Of a stretch of 64,000 nucleotides of DNA, positions 17,672 to 26,893 are shown in pieces. Both the position numbers and the translations under genes were made by a program. Each line of letters opens with the position of its first letter. Position 1 is the first letter of the stretch. The notes under the pieces are model-generated. The model worked only from the letters and a program-made list of their open reading frames with translations. It searched no databases and had not been told where the DNA came from. Origin of the DNA: Acidobacteriaceae bacterium KBS 83. GTDB taxonomy: Bacteria > Acidobacteriota > Terriglobia > Terriglobales > Acidobacteriaceae. The DNA lies in contig KB906737.1 in the NCBI GenBank assembly GCA_000381585.1, positions 310,001-374,000 on the forward strand. Direction: 5' to 3'.

Positions 17672-18523
17672 TTGCGGCACCGTACCCTACTCGCGCTCGC
17701 AGCCCTCACCCTGTCATCCTTCGCGGCCAACGTCCGTGCGCAGGAACCCGAGGCCGCCTCCAAGCCCGCGATCCTGACCAACACTCCGGCTGACGCGACG
17801 CCGGAACCCACAGCACCTGCACAGCCCCCGGCCGCATCGACATCACCCGCCACGCCTGCCGGTGAACCCGCCATCCAGCCGCCCCAGACTCCGACGGCCG
17901 ACAACCCCGCCGCCCAGGCCAGCGACCCCGACTTCCGCGCCGCCCTTTCCAGCGCCCTTCCCGTGGTGACCGCCGCCTACGCCACTGAGCCCTACCGCCT
18001 GCGCCTGCATAACCTGCACACGCTCGAAGACATCGACATCGTCTACCGCATCGGAGACAACTACCAGCCCGAGGCCGTCGCGCGTCTCAACTACTTCCTC
18101 CGCGACCACAACACCCAGGACGTCATCAGCTACGATCCGCGCGAGTTCGATCTCCTCCACGACATCCTCCGCCGCCTCGGCCGGCCCGGCGCCACCATCG
18201 ACATCGTCTGCGGCTATCGCACCCAGGAAACCAACGAAATCCTCCGCGCCTCCAGCAACGGCGTCGCCGAGCATTCGCAGCACATCCTCGGCCACGCCAT
18301 CGACATCCGCATCCCCGGCTCCACCACCCCCCGCATCCGCAATGCGGCACTCTCTCTCAACGAGGGCGGCGTCGGCTACTACCCCACATCGCACTTCGTG
18401 CACGTCGACGTAGGCGCCATCCGCACCTGGACCTACTCGCCCCGCCGCCACCGCCGCCGCAGCGCACACCACCGCCAGATTGCCGCCCGCTCTCACCACA
18501 GCACCCGCACCAACGGAATGTAG
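17672..18523 (+). CDS. exported DUF882 / M15-like peptidase
   Basis: A 283-residue exported protein. I chose the TTG at 17672, preceded by TTGGAGG, which gives a signal peptide (LLALAALTLSSFAANVRAQ). A Pro/Ala/Thr-rich linker (about residues 25-90) leads to a DUF882 (YcbK-like) domain related to M15 D-Ala-D-Ala carboxypeptidases. Zinc-ligand motifs are present: HILGHAIDIRIPG and HFVHVDVG. Likely role is in peptidoglycan in the periplasm. The C-terminus is a basic, His/Arg-rich tail (RRHRRRSAHHRQ). Confidence 0.85.
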   Translation: MRHRTLLALAALTLSSFAANVRAQEPEAASKPAILTNTPADATPEPTAPAQPPAASTSPATPAGEPAIQPPQTPTADNPAAQASDPDFRAALSSALPVVTAAYATEPYRLRLHNLHTLEDIDIVYRIGDNYQPEAVARLNYFLRDHNTQDVISYDPREFDLLHDILRRLGRPGATIDIVCGYRTQETNEILRASSNGVAEHSQHILGHAIDIRIPGSTTPRIRNAALSLNEGGVGYYPTSHFVHVDVGAIRTWTYSPRRHRRRSAHHRQIAARSHHSTRTNGM

Positions 18524-18617
18524 GCTCGTAGCCACTCACGGAAAGCGACTGCTCGTAGTGCGCTCCGAGGCAAACACCTTGTCCTCCCCGTCATCTCTTT
18601 ACCCAGGGAGACAAATC

Positions 18618-19541
18618 ATGAAAGCAGTCGTGATCGATGGCTTCGGCGGCGTGGATCAGCTCCACATCCAGAATGTTGACGATCCGGAAGTTGGCAGAGG
18701 CGAAGTGCTCGTCCGCGTGCGCGCCACCAGCGTCAATCCGATCGACCTCAAGATCCGCAATGGCTCCGCCGCAAAACGCATGGGCGTCGAACTGCCCGCC
18801 ATCCTCGGCCGCGACCTCGCCGGTGACGTTGTCCGCGCCGGCGAAGGCGTCGTCGGCTTTGAAAAAGGTCAGCGCGTCATGGCCATGGCCAACGGCACCT
18901 ACGCCGAGCTCACCACCGCAAAAGCCGACGTGCTCGCACCCATCCCGGAAAAGCTCAGCTACGAACAGGCCGCTGCGCTCCCGCTGGTCCTGCTCACCGG
19001 CGCACAGCTCATAGAGCGCGCCATCAAAGTCGAGCCCGGTTGGACCGTTCTCATTCTGGGCGCCGTCGGTTCGGTCGGTCGCAGCGCCGTGCACGTTGCC
19101 CTCAAACATGGCGCGAAAGTCATCGCCGGTGTCCATACGTCGCAGGTGAAGGAGGCGGAGTCTCTGGGCCACGGGAACGAAGATAGGTTCCACGTCGTTT
19201 CGACAGACGATCCGAAGCAGCTCGAACTACTCCATGACCTCGACGCTGTAGCCGACACCGTAAACGGCCCTACCGGAGCACGTGCCCTCAAGACTCTCAA
19301 GCCGGGCGGGGTCTTCGGCACAGTCGTCGGCCCCCCCGCCGATGCCGCGCAGCACAACGTGCGCGTCGCCGCCCTGCAGTCCGTGCCCGACGCCTCACGC
19401 CTCTACGAGCTCGCCGACGATGTCGCGCGCGGCGAACTTAACATTCCCATCGCAAACATTCTCCCGCTCGACCAGGTGCAGGATGCCCACCGCGAAGCCG
19501 AAAACCACCCCAGCGGAAAGATCGTTCTGAAGGCCGCGTAG
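18618..19541 (+). CDS. NADPH:quinone oxidoreductase-type MDR protein
   Basis: A 307-residue medium-chain dehydrogenase/reductase without catalytic zinc ligands. N-terminus MKAVVIDGFGGVDQLHIQ, the VNPIDLKIRNG motif, ILGRDLAGDVV and the nucleotide-binding LILGAVGSVGRSAVHVA are all typical of the quinone oxidoreductase/zeta-crystallin branch. The ATG at 18618 has AGGGAGA upstream; the frame is open to 18480 but without similarity. A strong hairpin covers the stop codon. The same superfamily recurs at 22950 and as the remnant at 13441. Confidence 0.9.
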   Translation: MKAVVIDGFGGVDQLHIQNVDDPEVGRGEVLVRVRATSVNPIDLKIRNGSAAKRMGVELPAILGRDLAGDVVRAGEGVVGFEKGQRVMAMANGTYAELTTAKADVLAPIPEKLSYEQAAALPLVLLTGAQLIERAIKVEPGWTVLILGAVGSVGRSAVHVALKHGAKVIAGVHTSQVKEAESLGHGNEDRFHVVSTDDPKQLELLHDLDAVADTVNGPTGARALKTLKPGGVFGTVVGPPADAAQHNVRVAALQSVPDASRLYELADDVARGELNIPIANILPLDQVQDAHREAENHPSGKIVLKAA

Positions 19542-19552
19542 TCGCGGCCTTC
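19529..19552. terminator. 10-bp stem-loop over the stop codon of the MDR gene
   Basis: GAAGGCCGCG-TAGT-CGCGGCCTTC is a perfect 10-bp stem with the TAG stop in its loop. It lies between convergent genes (stops 19541 and 19565), so it could end transcription from both sides. No U-tract follows, so efficiency is uncertain. Confidence 0.5.
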
Positions 19553-19564
19553 AACATTCGTCCT

Positions 19565-19945
19565 TCAACACGATTGATCGATCTCAATCTCCACCAGGTC
19601 GCCATCGTGAAGTTCGAAGAAGTCGCGCAGCCGAACGTCGCAGGCGATCTCGACAATCTTCTTCGGATGACGACCGCGCGCATCTTCATTTGCATCCGTG
19701 CGCAGCAGAAAAGCATTCTTTCCGCGGATCGTGCAAGGCACCATGCTCACCGAAACCGTCCCACCATACTCACTGGCCTCGAGCCGAATCACTCGCTCGG
19801 GCAGCGAGAACGGCTCCGTGAGCCGCACATTCAATGTTCCCGGATAGAACGCCATTCCAGTCTTCCGCAGATAGTGGTCCTGCAGTCTTTCAATCCAGTA
19901 CCAGAAGTTCCCCATCCCGGATACAACTTCACCACGCAGCAGCAA
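19565..19945 (-). CDS. CTP-dependent (archaeal-type) riboflavin kinase, DUF120
   Basis: A 126-residue protein matching the small beta-barrel DUF120 family. Archaeal members (RibK) phosphorylate riboflavin to FMN using CTP. Family landmarks: GEVVSGMGNFWYWI at the N-terminus, FYPGTLNVRL (the PGTLNV motif), a central Gly-rich strand YGGTVSVSMVPCTI, and IVEIACDVRLRDFFELHDGD near the end. Length is normal and the gene looks intact. It is unusual for a bacterium, where ATP-dependent RibF is standard. An archaeal origin or an ancient bacterial branch are both possible. It runs convergent to the MDR gene and follows the exported protein at 19999. Confidence 0.82.
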   Translation of the reverse strand: MLLRGEVVSGMGNFWYWIERLQDHYLRKTGMAFYPGTLNVRLTEPFSLPERVIRLEASEYGGTVSVSMVPCTIRGKNAFLLRTDANEDARGRHPKKIVEIACDVRLRDFFELHDGDLVEIEIDQSC

Positions 19946-19998
19946 GCAGCTTGTCCCCCGTTATCTTCGTCATGCGTGTTCATCCCGCGATGCGGCCA

Positions 19999-20751
19999 TC
20001 ATTCCGGGTTCGCTGTCGTTTCCAGCAGGAGCGCCGTCTGTCCATGCAGCTGCCACTTCGGGCTGGTCAGCCGCAGAACGATAGGACCTTCAGCCCCGCC
20101 TGGTGAGGCGATCTCCATTCCCGCCAAGTCGTACAGCCCTCGCGCAGTAGTCGAGAAGGGCCCCATGGCCAGTGCTGCTCCCGGTGTCGGCGCCGGCGCA
20201 TAGACGCCGTACGCATCGGCATGTCCGACCACGCGCTCGCTGTACTGGTCGTATACCGGACCAGAGCCACCGCCCCGGTACACTTCGTCTCCACCGATCT
20301 GTTTGGTTGTCCAGTTCATCCGATTGCCCAACGACCGGTCCGTGGCGCCAAGCGGCCGCTCCGTCTCCTCCACATCCAGCCAGTGGCCAGCGGCCACCAG
20401 CTTCACGTACATCGGCACCTGCTCATCCTTCAGCCAAAGCCGGTCAAAGCGCAGCGTCAGCGAACTCGCGTCATACGCCACGACCGTGCCCGTCACCTTG
20501 GCCTTCGACGGAAGATACGTGCCGTCCGTCAGCGGCACCCTCTGCATCAGCCGTGCCGTTACCTGCTGCCCAACTCGCACATGCCGCGCATCCAGCCGCT
20601 GCTTCAAAGAGACCGGCAGCATCACTCCAGCGGGAAGAGGCTCCAGCTTCGCCACCGCGCGTGCCGCTGATGATGGAATGCAGCAGAGTGTCAGCAACAG
20701 GACCATCACGCCGGCCCGAATCGCGCCCGGCACAGCACGGAAACGTTGCAT
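19999..20751 (-). CDS. exported protein of unknown function
   Basis: About 250 residues starting at ATG 20751 (MQRFRAVPGAIRAGVMVLLLTLCC), with a signal peptide ending near SSAARA. The mature part is beta-rich: LPAGVMLPVSLKQRLDARHV, then VTARLMQRVPLTDGTYLPSKAKVTGTV. This resembles the repeated beta pattern of TrbI/VirB10-like or DUF3455-type surface proteins, but not strongly enough to name. Two thirds in there is a Gly/Tyr-rich region. It is encoded between the riboflavin kinase and the L,D-transpeptidase on the same strand, and may be in one transcript with the latter (63 bp apart). Confidence 0.6.
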   Translation of the reverse strand: MQRFRAVPGAIRAGVMVLLLTLCCIPSSAARAVAKLEPLPAGVMLPVSLKQRLDARHVRVGQQVTARLMQRVPLTDGTYLPSKAKVTGTVVAYDASSLTLRFDRLWLKDEQVPMYVKLVAAGHWLDVEETERPLGATDRSLGNRMNWTTKQIGGDEVYRGGGSGPVYDQYSERVVGHADAYGVYAPAPTPGAALAMGPFSTTARGLYDLAGMEIASPGGAEGPIVLRLTSPKWQLHGQTALLLETTANPE

Positions 20752-20814
20752 GACGGTACCCTCGCAACGTTTAGACTCCGTCAAGCCTGCCCGAGGAAGC
20801 CATCCCGCTGCGCT

Positions 20815-22752
20815 CTACCGCTCGTCGTGCACATCCACCACCGGCGTTATCGGCTTGGTCGGATACGGCCGCCCCGCCGCCAGCGTCTCGTCCAGCAGCT
20901 TGTCGTACTCGTAGATGTCGCGCGTAAAGTTCACCGTCCCGTCCGGCTCCACATACGCCGTGTCGTAAAAGATCGCCACCGGGATCGTCTGCTTCAATGG
21001 CACGGTCTTGTTGTTGTCGCCGACATTCATCGCTTCATCGATCTTGTCCGGTGTCCAATCCTGCCGATCGCGCAGGATCCACGCCGCGAGCGCCAGCGGC
21101 TTCTCCACCCGCACGCAACCATGGCTGAAGTCGCGCCGCGTCCGCGTGAACAGCCCCACCGCCGGCGTCGAATGCAGATAGATCGAATACGGGTTCGGAA
21201 ACATGAACTTCACCAGCCCGAGCGAGTTGTCCGGCCCCGCCTCCTGCCGCACCATCAAATCGCCGTGCAGCAGTTTCTTATCCAACTGCGGCGTATAGTC
21301 CACCGGCTTCCTGCGATGGTCCACGACTTCAAAATCATGCTCCGCCAGGTAATTCGGGTCCTTCGCAATGCCCGGCAGCACCTCGCGCTGCGTGATGTCG
21401 ATCGGCACCGACCAGTACGGCCGGAAGATCAGGTAGCGCATCAGGTTCACCAGCATCGGCGTCTGGTGGTCCTCCGGCTGCTCTCCTTTTTTCTCCGGCG
21501 GCTTGATGCCCGCCTTGCCCGTCACCACATTCATCTCGAGCGCGATCTTCGAATGGTCGCTCGTCATGTCCGCCGGCGCCGGCCGCTCGCTCGCATGTAC
21601 CACGGCCACATCATGCACCGCCTCCGGCTTCGTCTCCGGGATCAGGTTCAGGTCTGGCAGCGGATCATCTGAATACACCCGCAGCTTGAACTCCGGCAGG
21701 TTCACGAAGATCGGCGCATTCTGATACACATCCGGCAGCCAGCGCCATCGCTCCAGCGCAATCGCCAGTTGATGCACGCGCTCCACCGTCGGCACATTCA
21801 TCGCTGCAATCGTTGGCGGACCGATCTTCCCGTCCGCCTGCAGTCCATGATGAAGCTGGAAATGCCTCACCGCCGCCGCCCACTCGGGTTCATAACGCGT
21901 CGGCTTCTTCTGCGATGTCTCTGGAGGCGCCGCGGCAGCGCCGTTCACGTCCGCCGGCGTCACGTCTTCCTTCAGGTCGCCATCCAGCACCAGCAGTTCA
22001 CGCATGCGCGCCGCTCCGGCATACGGATCGCCCGGCTTCATCCGCCGCGCCACCGCCGGCAGCCCGCCGCCCGGGTCCTGCTTCGCCAGCTCTACCCAGT
22101 GCCGGTACGCTGTAAGCGTGCGCCGATACTCATTGCTCTGCGGCGGTACCGTCACCAGCGCCGCGCCCACGTTGCTCGACGTAATGATCTTCTCTGTCAG
22201 GAACTTCGCCAGGTCGTAGCGCTTCTGATTGATGTCCACCCCGAAGTTGAATCGCTTCGGGTCCACTCGACCGTTGTGCTCGTCATTGAGGTAGCGCATC
22301 GCCGCCACGGTCATTGCCATATCGAAGGCCGCGCGATCCTGCGCCGTATGAATCTCCGCCGCCCGCACCGCCCAGCGCGAAGAGTCCCGCGCCGCATTCG
22401 ATGGCGCGCTGTCATAGTCTTCCGGGTCGAGCCCATCTGTATCGCATGCGGCAAACGCCGCCATCATTTGGCGCGCCTGCTCGGTCGGCTTTGTCCCCTT
22501 CACCCACACTGTTTCAAAATCATGCGCGCCGTAGAAATCCTCAACCGGCTTTTTCAGATCGGCAAAGTCCGGCCAGCGCATCGTATCCAGCCGTGCCCGG
22601 TCCGCCATCGCGTGCAGCGCCACGCCCTCCGGCGACAGCGGTTTCGGCTGCGCCTGCTTCTGCTCTTTACGGCAGCCACCAGCCACCAGCAGTGTGGCCG
22701 TTCCCGCAATCAAGACCCAGCGCCGTGCTCGCTTCCAGCCGCAATTGTTCAT
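20815..22752 (-). CDS. L,D-transpeptidase (YcbB/LdtD-like), probable lipoprotein
   Basis: A 645-residue envelope enzyme that would form or edit 3-3 cross-links in peptidoglycan. The start ATG 22752 gives a lipoprotein-like signal (LIAGTATLLVAGGC, lipid Cys27; the -3 residue is Ala, so atypical). A peptidoglycan-binding segment (FQLHHGLQADGKIGPPTIAAMN) precedes the YkuD domain, whose catalytic motif is YLHSTP...SHGCVRVEKP with Cys546. The large N-terminal region and insertion between the two domains match the YcbB type. The next gene downstream on this strand is the unknown exported protein. Confidence 0.9.
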   Translation of the reverse strand: MNNCGWKRARRWVLIAGTATLLVAGGCRKEQKQAQPKPLSPEGVALHAMADRARLDTMRWPDFADLKKPVEDFYGAHDFETVWVKGTKPTEQARQMMAAFAACDTDGLDPEDYDSAPSNAARDSSRWAVRAAEIHTAQDRAAFDMAMTVAAMRYLNDEHNGRVDPKRFNFGVDINQKRYDLAKFLTEKIITSSNVGAALVTVPPQSNEYRRTLTAYRHWVELAKQDPGGGLPAVARRMKPGDPYAGAARMRELLVLDGDLKEDVTPADVNGAAAAPPETSQKKPTRYEPEWAAAVRHFQLHHGLQADGKIGPPTIAAMNVPTVERVHQLAIALERWRWLPDVYQNAPIFVNLPEFKLRVYSDDPLPDLNLIPETKPEAVHDVAVVHASERPAPADMTSDHSKIALEMNVVTGKAGIKPPEKKGEQPEDHQTPMLVNLMRYLIFRPYWSVPIDITQREVLPGIAKDPNYLAEHDFEVVDHRRKPVDYTPQLDKKLLHGDLMVRQEAGPDNSLGLVKFMFPNPYSIYLHSTPAVGLFTRTRRDFSHGCVRVEKPLALAAWILRDRQDWTPDKIDEAMNVGDNNKTVPLKQTIPVAIFYDTAYVEPDGTVNFTRDIYEYDKLLDETLAAGRPYPTKPITPVVDVHDER

Positions 22753-22949
22753 CACTCTGTCGTGCAGCCCCTCCCCGGGGTACAAAGCGCATTCTATTTG
22801 GCTTCTGCCAAGAATCCGCTGCTACTTTAAGTGTAGTAGCTTCCCCTCTTCTTTCTTTGAGATCGCACCTCCGCGCACCAGCGTCGTACTCCCTGCACCT
22901 GCGCATCGGCCAGCCATCCCCAGCCATCCAATTGACGAAGGAGAACCGG

Positions 22950-23939
22950 ATGCCCAAAGTTGTACGTTTCCACGAGCTCGGCGGTCCCGAGGTCCTCAGG
23001 TTTGAAGATCAACCCGTGCGCCATCCCCAGGCTGGCGAAGTCCGCATTCGTGTCCAGGCAGTCGGCCTCAATCGTGCCGAAGCGCTTTATACCCGCGGCC
23101 AGTACCTCGAACAGCCGCGTTTGCCCTCCGGCCTCGGTTACGAAGCCGCCGGCATCGTCGAAGAAGTCGGCCCGGGTGTCGAGCCCTCTCTGATCGGGCG
23201 CGCCATCAGCACCGTCCCCGGCTTCTCCATGAATGACTATCCCGTACTTGGCGAAGAGGCGGTTGTTCCCATCGCCAACGTCGGCGCGTATCCGGAAACG
23301 CTCACGCCCACCGAAGCCGCAGCCATCTGGATGCAATACCTCACCGCGTGGGGCGGACTCGTCAACCTCGGCCACATCGCCAAGGACGACTTTGTCGTTA
23401 TCTCCGCCGCATCCAGCTCTGTCGGCGTTGCCGCCCTCCAGATCGCCAAAGAGGAAGGCGCCCTCACGATCGCCACGACGCGCACCTCAAAGAAGCGCGA
23501 AGAGCTGCATGAGCTCGGCGCCGATCACGTCATCGCCACCGCGGAGGAAGACCTCGTCGGCCGCATCGCCAAGATCACCGGCGGAAAAGGCGCGCGCGTC
23601 CTATTCGATCCTGTCGCCGGCCCCTTCGTCGAACAGCTCGCCGCCGCCGCCGCGCCGCACGCCATGCTCATCGAATACGGCTCGCTTTCTCTCAAACCGA
23701 CGCCCTTCCCGCTCGTCGTCGCGCTTCAGAAACAATTGACCATGCGTGGTTACACATTGCGCGAACTCAACGCCGACCCCGAACTCTCCCACACCGCTCG
23801 CGAATACGTCTTCGACCGCCTCGCCGATGGCCGCTTTCGGGTCAAGATCGCCAGGACCTTCCCCTTCGCCGACACCGTAAAGGCCTATCAATACCTCGAG
23901 TCCAACGAGCAGATAGGCAAGGTCGTCATCACGTTATAG
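22950..23939 (+). CDS. zinc-independent MDR family oxidoreductase
   Basis: A 329-residue medium-chain reductase. ATG 22950 follows GAAGGAGAA. The N-terminus MPKVVRFHELGGPEVLRF, the motif VQAVGLNRAEALYTRGQY and the nucleotide-binding VVISAASSSVGVAALQIA are typical of quinone oxidoreductase-like proteins. The Zn ligands of true alcohol dehydrogenases are missing. Divergent from the L,D-transpeptidase over 197 bp. Substrate unknown. Confidence 0.9.
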   Translation: MPKVVRFHELGGPEVLRFEDQPVRHPQAGEVRIRVQAVGLNRAEALYTRGQYLEQPRLPSGLGYEAAGIVEEVGPGVEPSLIGRAISTVPGFSMNDYPVLGEEAVVPIANVGAYPETLTPTEAAAIWMQYLTAWGGLVNLGHIAKDDFVVISAASSSVGVAALQIAKEEGALTIATTRTSKKREELHELGADHVIATAEEDLVGRIAKITGGKGARVLFDPVAGPFVEQLAAAAAPHAMLIEYGSLSLKPTPFPLVVALQKQLTMRGYTLRELNADPELSHTAREYVFDRLADGRFRVKIARTFPFADTVKAYQYLESNEQIGKVVITL

Positions 23940-23997
23940 AGCAAAAGTGAGCAGAGCACGGCTCTGTGCGCTGGTCCACGCCGCGTCACGCTGGAGA

Positions 23998-25158
23998 TCA
24001 CTTGGGCTGAACAATAATGTTTCGCGGACTGCCTATCGAATACGGCGAGCCGAGGGCCTGACTGGCGCTTGTTGGTGTGACCGTAAACACAAATAGCTTC
24101 CCGGCCGAGTCGCTGATCGCATACAGATGATTCGCATTGTCCCAGAAGCACTGGTCAATGCTCGTCTTTGTAAGCTGACCCGTGAATTTCGTGATCGGAC
24201 TGGCCCCGTTGAAGTGGAAGACCTGTAAGCCCGCCGACCCGGCAACAGCCAGAAGCTTGCCCGATGGCGCCATCTTCAGATATCTCACACCCCCGACAGC
24301 AACCGACGGCATGTTCGTGTGTGTGCTGCTTGTCGACAGCATCCCGGAACTCGCGACGGTATAGGTCGCAAGCTGCGGCGGGCCGGTTGTATCGAAGCCC
24401 ATGCTGGCGTCCGAGACTGGCTGCATCGAGACAGCGAAATGATTGGTCGTGTCTGCCGCGGCTTGGTACGTGAGGTAATAGCTCCCTGGCTTCGCAGCCG
24501 GTATCGGAGAATCAAAGGTGAAGCTCAGATGGATCAGATCTCCGTTGCTGGCGCGCTGGAACCCGTAGATATCTGGTTCAAAGTGAAACGAATTTGCTCC
24601 GTAGGCAAACATGTTGTTTGCGGTGATCGTCAGACCTGTTGCAAACTGCGGGCTGCTGCTCGCCTCGCTGCTGACGCCGAAGTAGGTCAACTCACCCGTC
24701 GACTTATTCACTCTGAAAAATTGATAGGCGTTGTTCGCGCAATCGTTGAGGAAACTCAACGCATAAAGGTCAGATCCCGTATGGTCGAGAAACAGCGGTG
24801 GAAGGACCTGACCGCAATTAAGGGTTGTAAATTTCTGAGCATTGATCGAGGAAACCTGCTTCAGGGCGCCATTCGCTGCGATGGAGTAGGAGAAGATATT
24901 GACGGCGCCTGCCCCGGCGCCAAACAGATATTTGCCGTTCACCGCCATGCCCGTAAGCTGCCCTTTGAAGGGCGAAGCAGCCACAGGAGTTAGCTTTCCG
25001 TTCGCAGCAGCGGAAAAGGCATAAATCCCGCCTTTCGCGGACACGTAAACAAAGGCGGCAGGCGCGCTTGCTGCATTTGTCGTCTGTTCGGGAACATTCT
25101 GGGCAAAGGTCCCCGCGCAGGTCGCGACGACCAGAAAAACCTTGATGAAGGATTTCAT
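23998..25158 (-). CDS. exported lactonase-like beta-propeller
   Basis: A 386-residue exported protein starting at ATG 25158 (MKSFIKVFLVVATCAGTFAQ), with GAGG 8 bp upstream; a GTG at 25167 is possible. The mature protein is a beta-propeller of the 6-phosphogluconolactonase/YncE-like type (FVYVSAKGGIYAF, then regular repeats of the type GKLTPVAASPFKGQ and a last blade ending SPYSIGSPRNIIVQ). It is paralogous to the divergent gene at 25525. The two have similar blade motifs and near-identical endings. No catalytic residue set can be assigned. Confidence 0.82.
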   Translation of the reverse strand: MKSFIKVFLVVATCAGTFAQNVPEQTTNAASAPAAFVYVSAKGGIYAFSAAANGKLTPVAASPFKGQLTGMAVNGKYLFGAGAGAVNIFSYSIAANGALKQVSSINAQKFTTLNCGQVLPPLFLDHTGSDLYALSFLNDCANNAYQFFRVNKSTGELTYFGVSSEASSSPQFATGLTITANNMFAYGANSFHFEPDIYGFQRASNGDLIHLSFTFDSPIPAAKPGSYYLTYQAAADTTNHFAVSMQPVSDASMGFDTTGPPQLATYTVASSGMLSTSSTHTNMPSVAVGGVRYLKMAPSGKLLAVAGSAGLQVFHFNGASPITKFTGQLTKTSIDQCFWDNANHLYAISDSAGKLFVFTVTPTSASQALGSPYSIGSPRNIIVQPK

Positions 25159-25524
25159 CGGGATCACCTCGTTGAGAGGCCCGGATGCGCTGAAGTGTAC
25201 GCTCTCCAGCCCTCTCTTTGAATACTGCAGTTAATCTATAAGTGAATCGCCTGCTCAAATCGTTTCCATCCTGACTGAACTCCTTCAACATTTTTGGATA
25301 ACTTCAAATTCCATTTCTTGGTTTTCTGTCACATGTTGAACCGTTGCTGCAGGACCGCCGAACCGACTGCCCGTTTCAACAACACCTCGAGTTGCTGGGT
25401 TAGTCGCATCCACGTTTGGCAACTTGTTGCCTCGGTTTCGCTAGTCACGTTTTGGCATTGCAAGCGCAGAAGTCGCGGCGTAACTTCATCGCCTCTCTCT
25501 GACATCCGAAAGGACACCGGTTCA
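25159..25524. other. intergenic region between divergent propeller genes
   Basis: 366 bp shared by two divergent paralogues. I see no clear promoter or palindrome. A thymine-rich segment lies about 25280-25330 (CATTTTTGGATAACTTC). It probably holds both promoters. Confidence 0.5.
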
Positions 25525-26730
25525 ATGACCTCCCAATTGCAGCTCCTTCTCTGCGTCGTCGTCGCCGGTTCTCCCCAGGCCGTGCTCGCCCAGTTCACGC
25601 CCGCCACCGCAGCACCAGCGCCCGTCGCACACGTCTACGTGCAAACACCGAATGGAGTCAATCTCTACAACACCTCACCAACGGGACAACTCAGCCTGGC
25701 CGTCGGGTCGCCGTTCAAGAGTGTCGGATTGTTGGTCGCGGCCAACGGAAAATACCTCATCAGCAACGGCACGACTTATGTCCACGTCTATCCGCTGTCG
25801 TCAACCGGTGCCATCGGGAAGGAAGTCTCGAACATCAACACCGCCCTCTACTCCGGTGCGGAGTGCGGCACGACCGGTCCAACCGCTCTGGACCACACCG
25901 GCCAATCTCTGTACGTGCAACACGCCTCAGTCACGAGCAGTGGCAGTATTGTCTGCTCTGCTTTCCAGTCGTACAAAATCGGCAGCACAGGGCAATTGAC
26001 CTTCGTTGGAGCCACGGAAGAAGGCGTCAATGAACACGTAGCTGCCCCGACACCTCTGACCATCAGCGGCCAGAACAACTATGCATTTGACGTCTATGGC
26101 GTCAGCTTTGGATATGAAACTTCCGTCATTCAAGCTTCCAAGCGGAACGCGGGCACCGGTTCTCTGGAGCCATGGAGAAGTTTTGTGACCAATCCCGCGA
26201 CCTATGACTCCAGCTGGGAATGGATGCAATTCGGTGTGGCCGCCGATCCCGCAAACCACCTCGCCGTATTCCAGATGCAAGAGCAGGGTCTTCCGTTTGG
26301 CAAGTTCGCTTTCCCGCAGTTAGCAAGCTACTCCTTTGATTCCTCCGGGAACCTTACCACTACGAATACCTACAAGAACATGCCCGCGTCGCAGGTATAT
26401 CCGGCGGTTCTAAACATGTCTCCCTCCGGAAAGCTGCTGGCAGTCGCCAGTCCTACCAGCTACTCTAGCTGCAAGTGTGGAACTGCCAGCTGGGGAACAG
26501 CAGGGTTGCAGGTGTTCCACTTCAATGGAGCTCAACCAATCACCCACTACACTTCCACGCTTACCAAGACGCCGATTGATAGCGTTCATTGGGACCACGC
26601 GAACCACCTCTACGCCATCAGCCACTCCGCGAGTAAGCTTTTCGTGTACACGATTACGCCAACCAGCGTCACACAGGCTCCCGGTTCACCATACACAATC
26701 CACAGCCCTACGGCTCTGGTTGTTCGCTGA
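25525..26730 (+). CDS. exported lactonase-like beta-propeller, paralogue
   Basis: A 401-residue exported protein. The start ATG 25525 gives a signal peptide (LQLLLCVVVAGSPQAVLAQ); the frame is open to 25294 without a sensible signal. It has propeller repeats in the same order as the divergent gene: AHVYVQTPNGVNLYNTSPTG at the start, a middle ALDHTGQSLYVQH, and a last blade ending SPYTIHSPTALVVR. The repeats are longer in places, for example a Cys-containing insert near SSCKCGTASWG. Likely extracellular; function unknown. Confidence 0.82.
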   Translation: MTSQLQLLLCVVVAGSPQAVLAQFTPATAAPAPVAHVYVQTPNGVNLYNTSPTGQLSLAVGSPFKSVGLLVAANGKYLISNGTTYVHVYPLSSTGAIGKEVSNINTALYSGAECGTTGPTALDHTGQSLYVQHASVTSSGSIVCSAFQSYKIGSTGQLTFVGATEEGVNEHVAAPTPLTISGQNNYAFDVYGVSFGYETSVIQASKRNAGTGSLEPWRSFVTNPATYDSSWEWMQFGVAADPANHLAVFQMQEQGLPFGKFAFPQLASYSFDSSGNLTTTNTYKNMPASQVYPAVLNMSPSGKLLAVASPTSYSSCKCGTASWGTAGLQVFHFNGAQPITHYTSTLTKTPIDSVHWDHANHLYAISHSASKLFVYTITPTSVTQAPGSPYTIHSPTALVVR

Positions 26731-26893
26731 AAGAGAGAAAAACACTGCTCGGCCACATCGCGCAACTCCGGCCGCCGATCAGCTCGGGTGCCCCACTTCT
26801 ACTGGCCGAAAGCCCAATATCGAAATTGAAGCTACCCCAACAATGTCGACCTGGGTCAATATCTTGATAACAGGGGGGCTGCTACCTCGCGGC

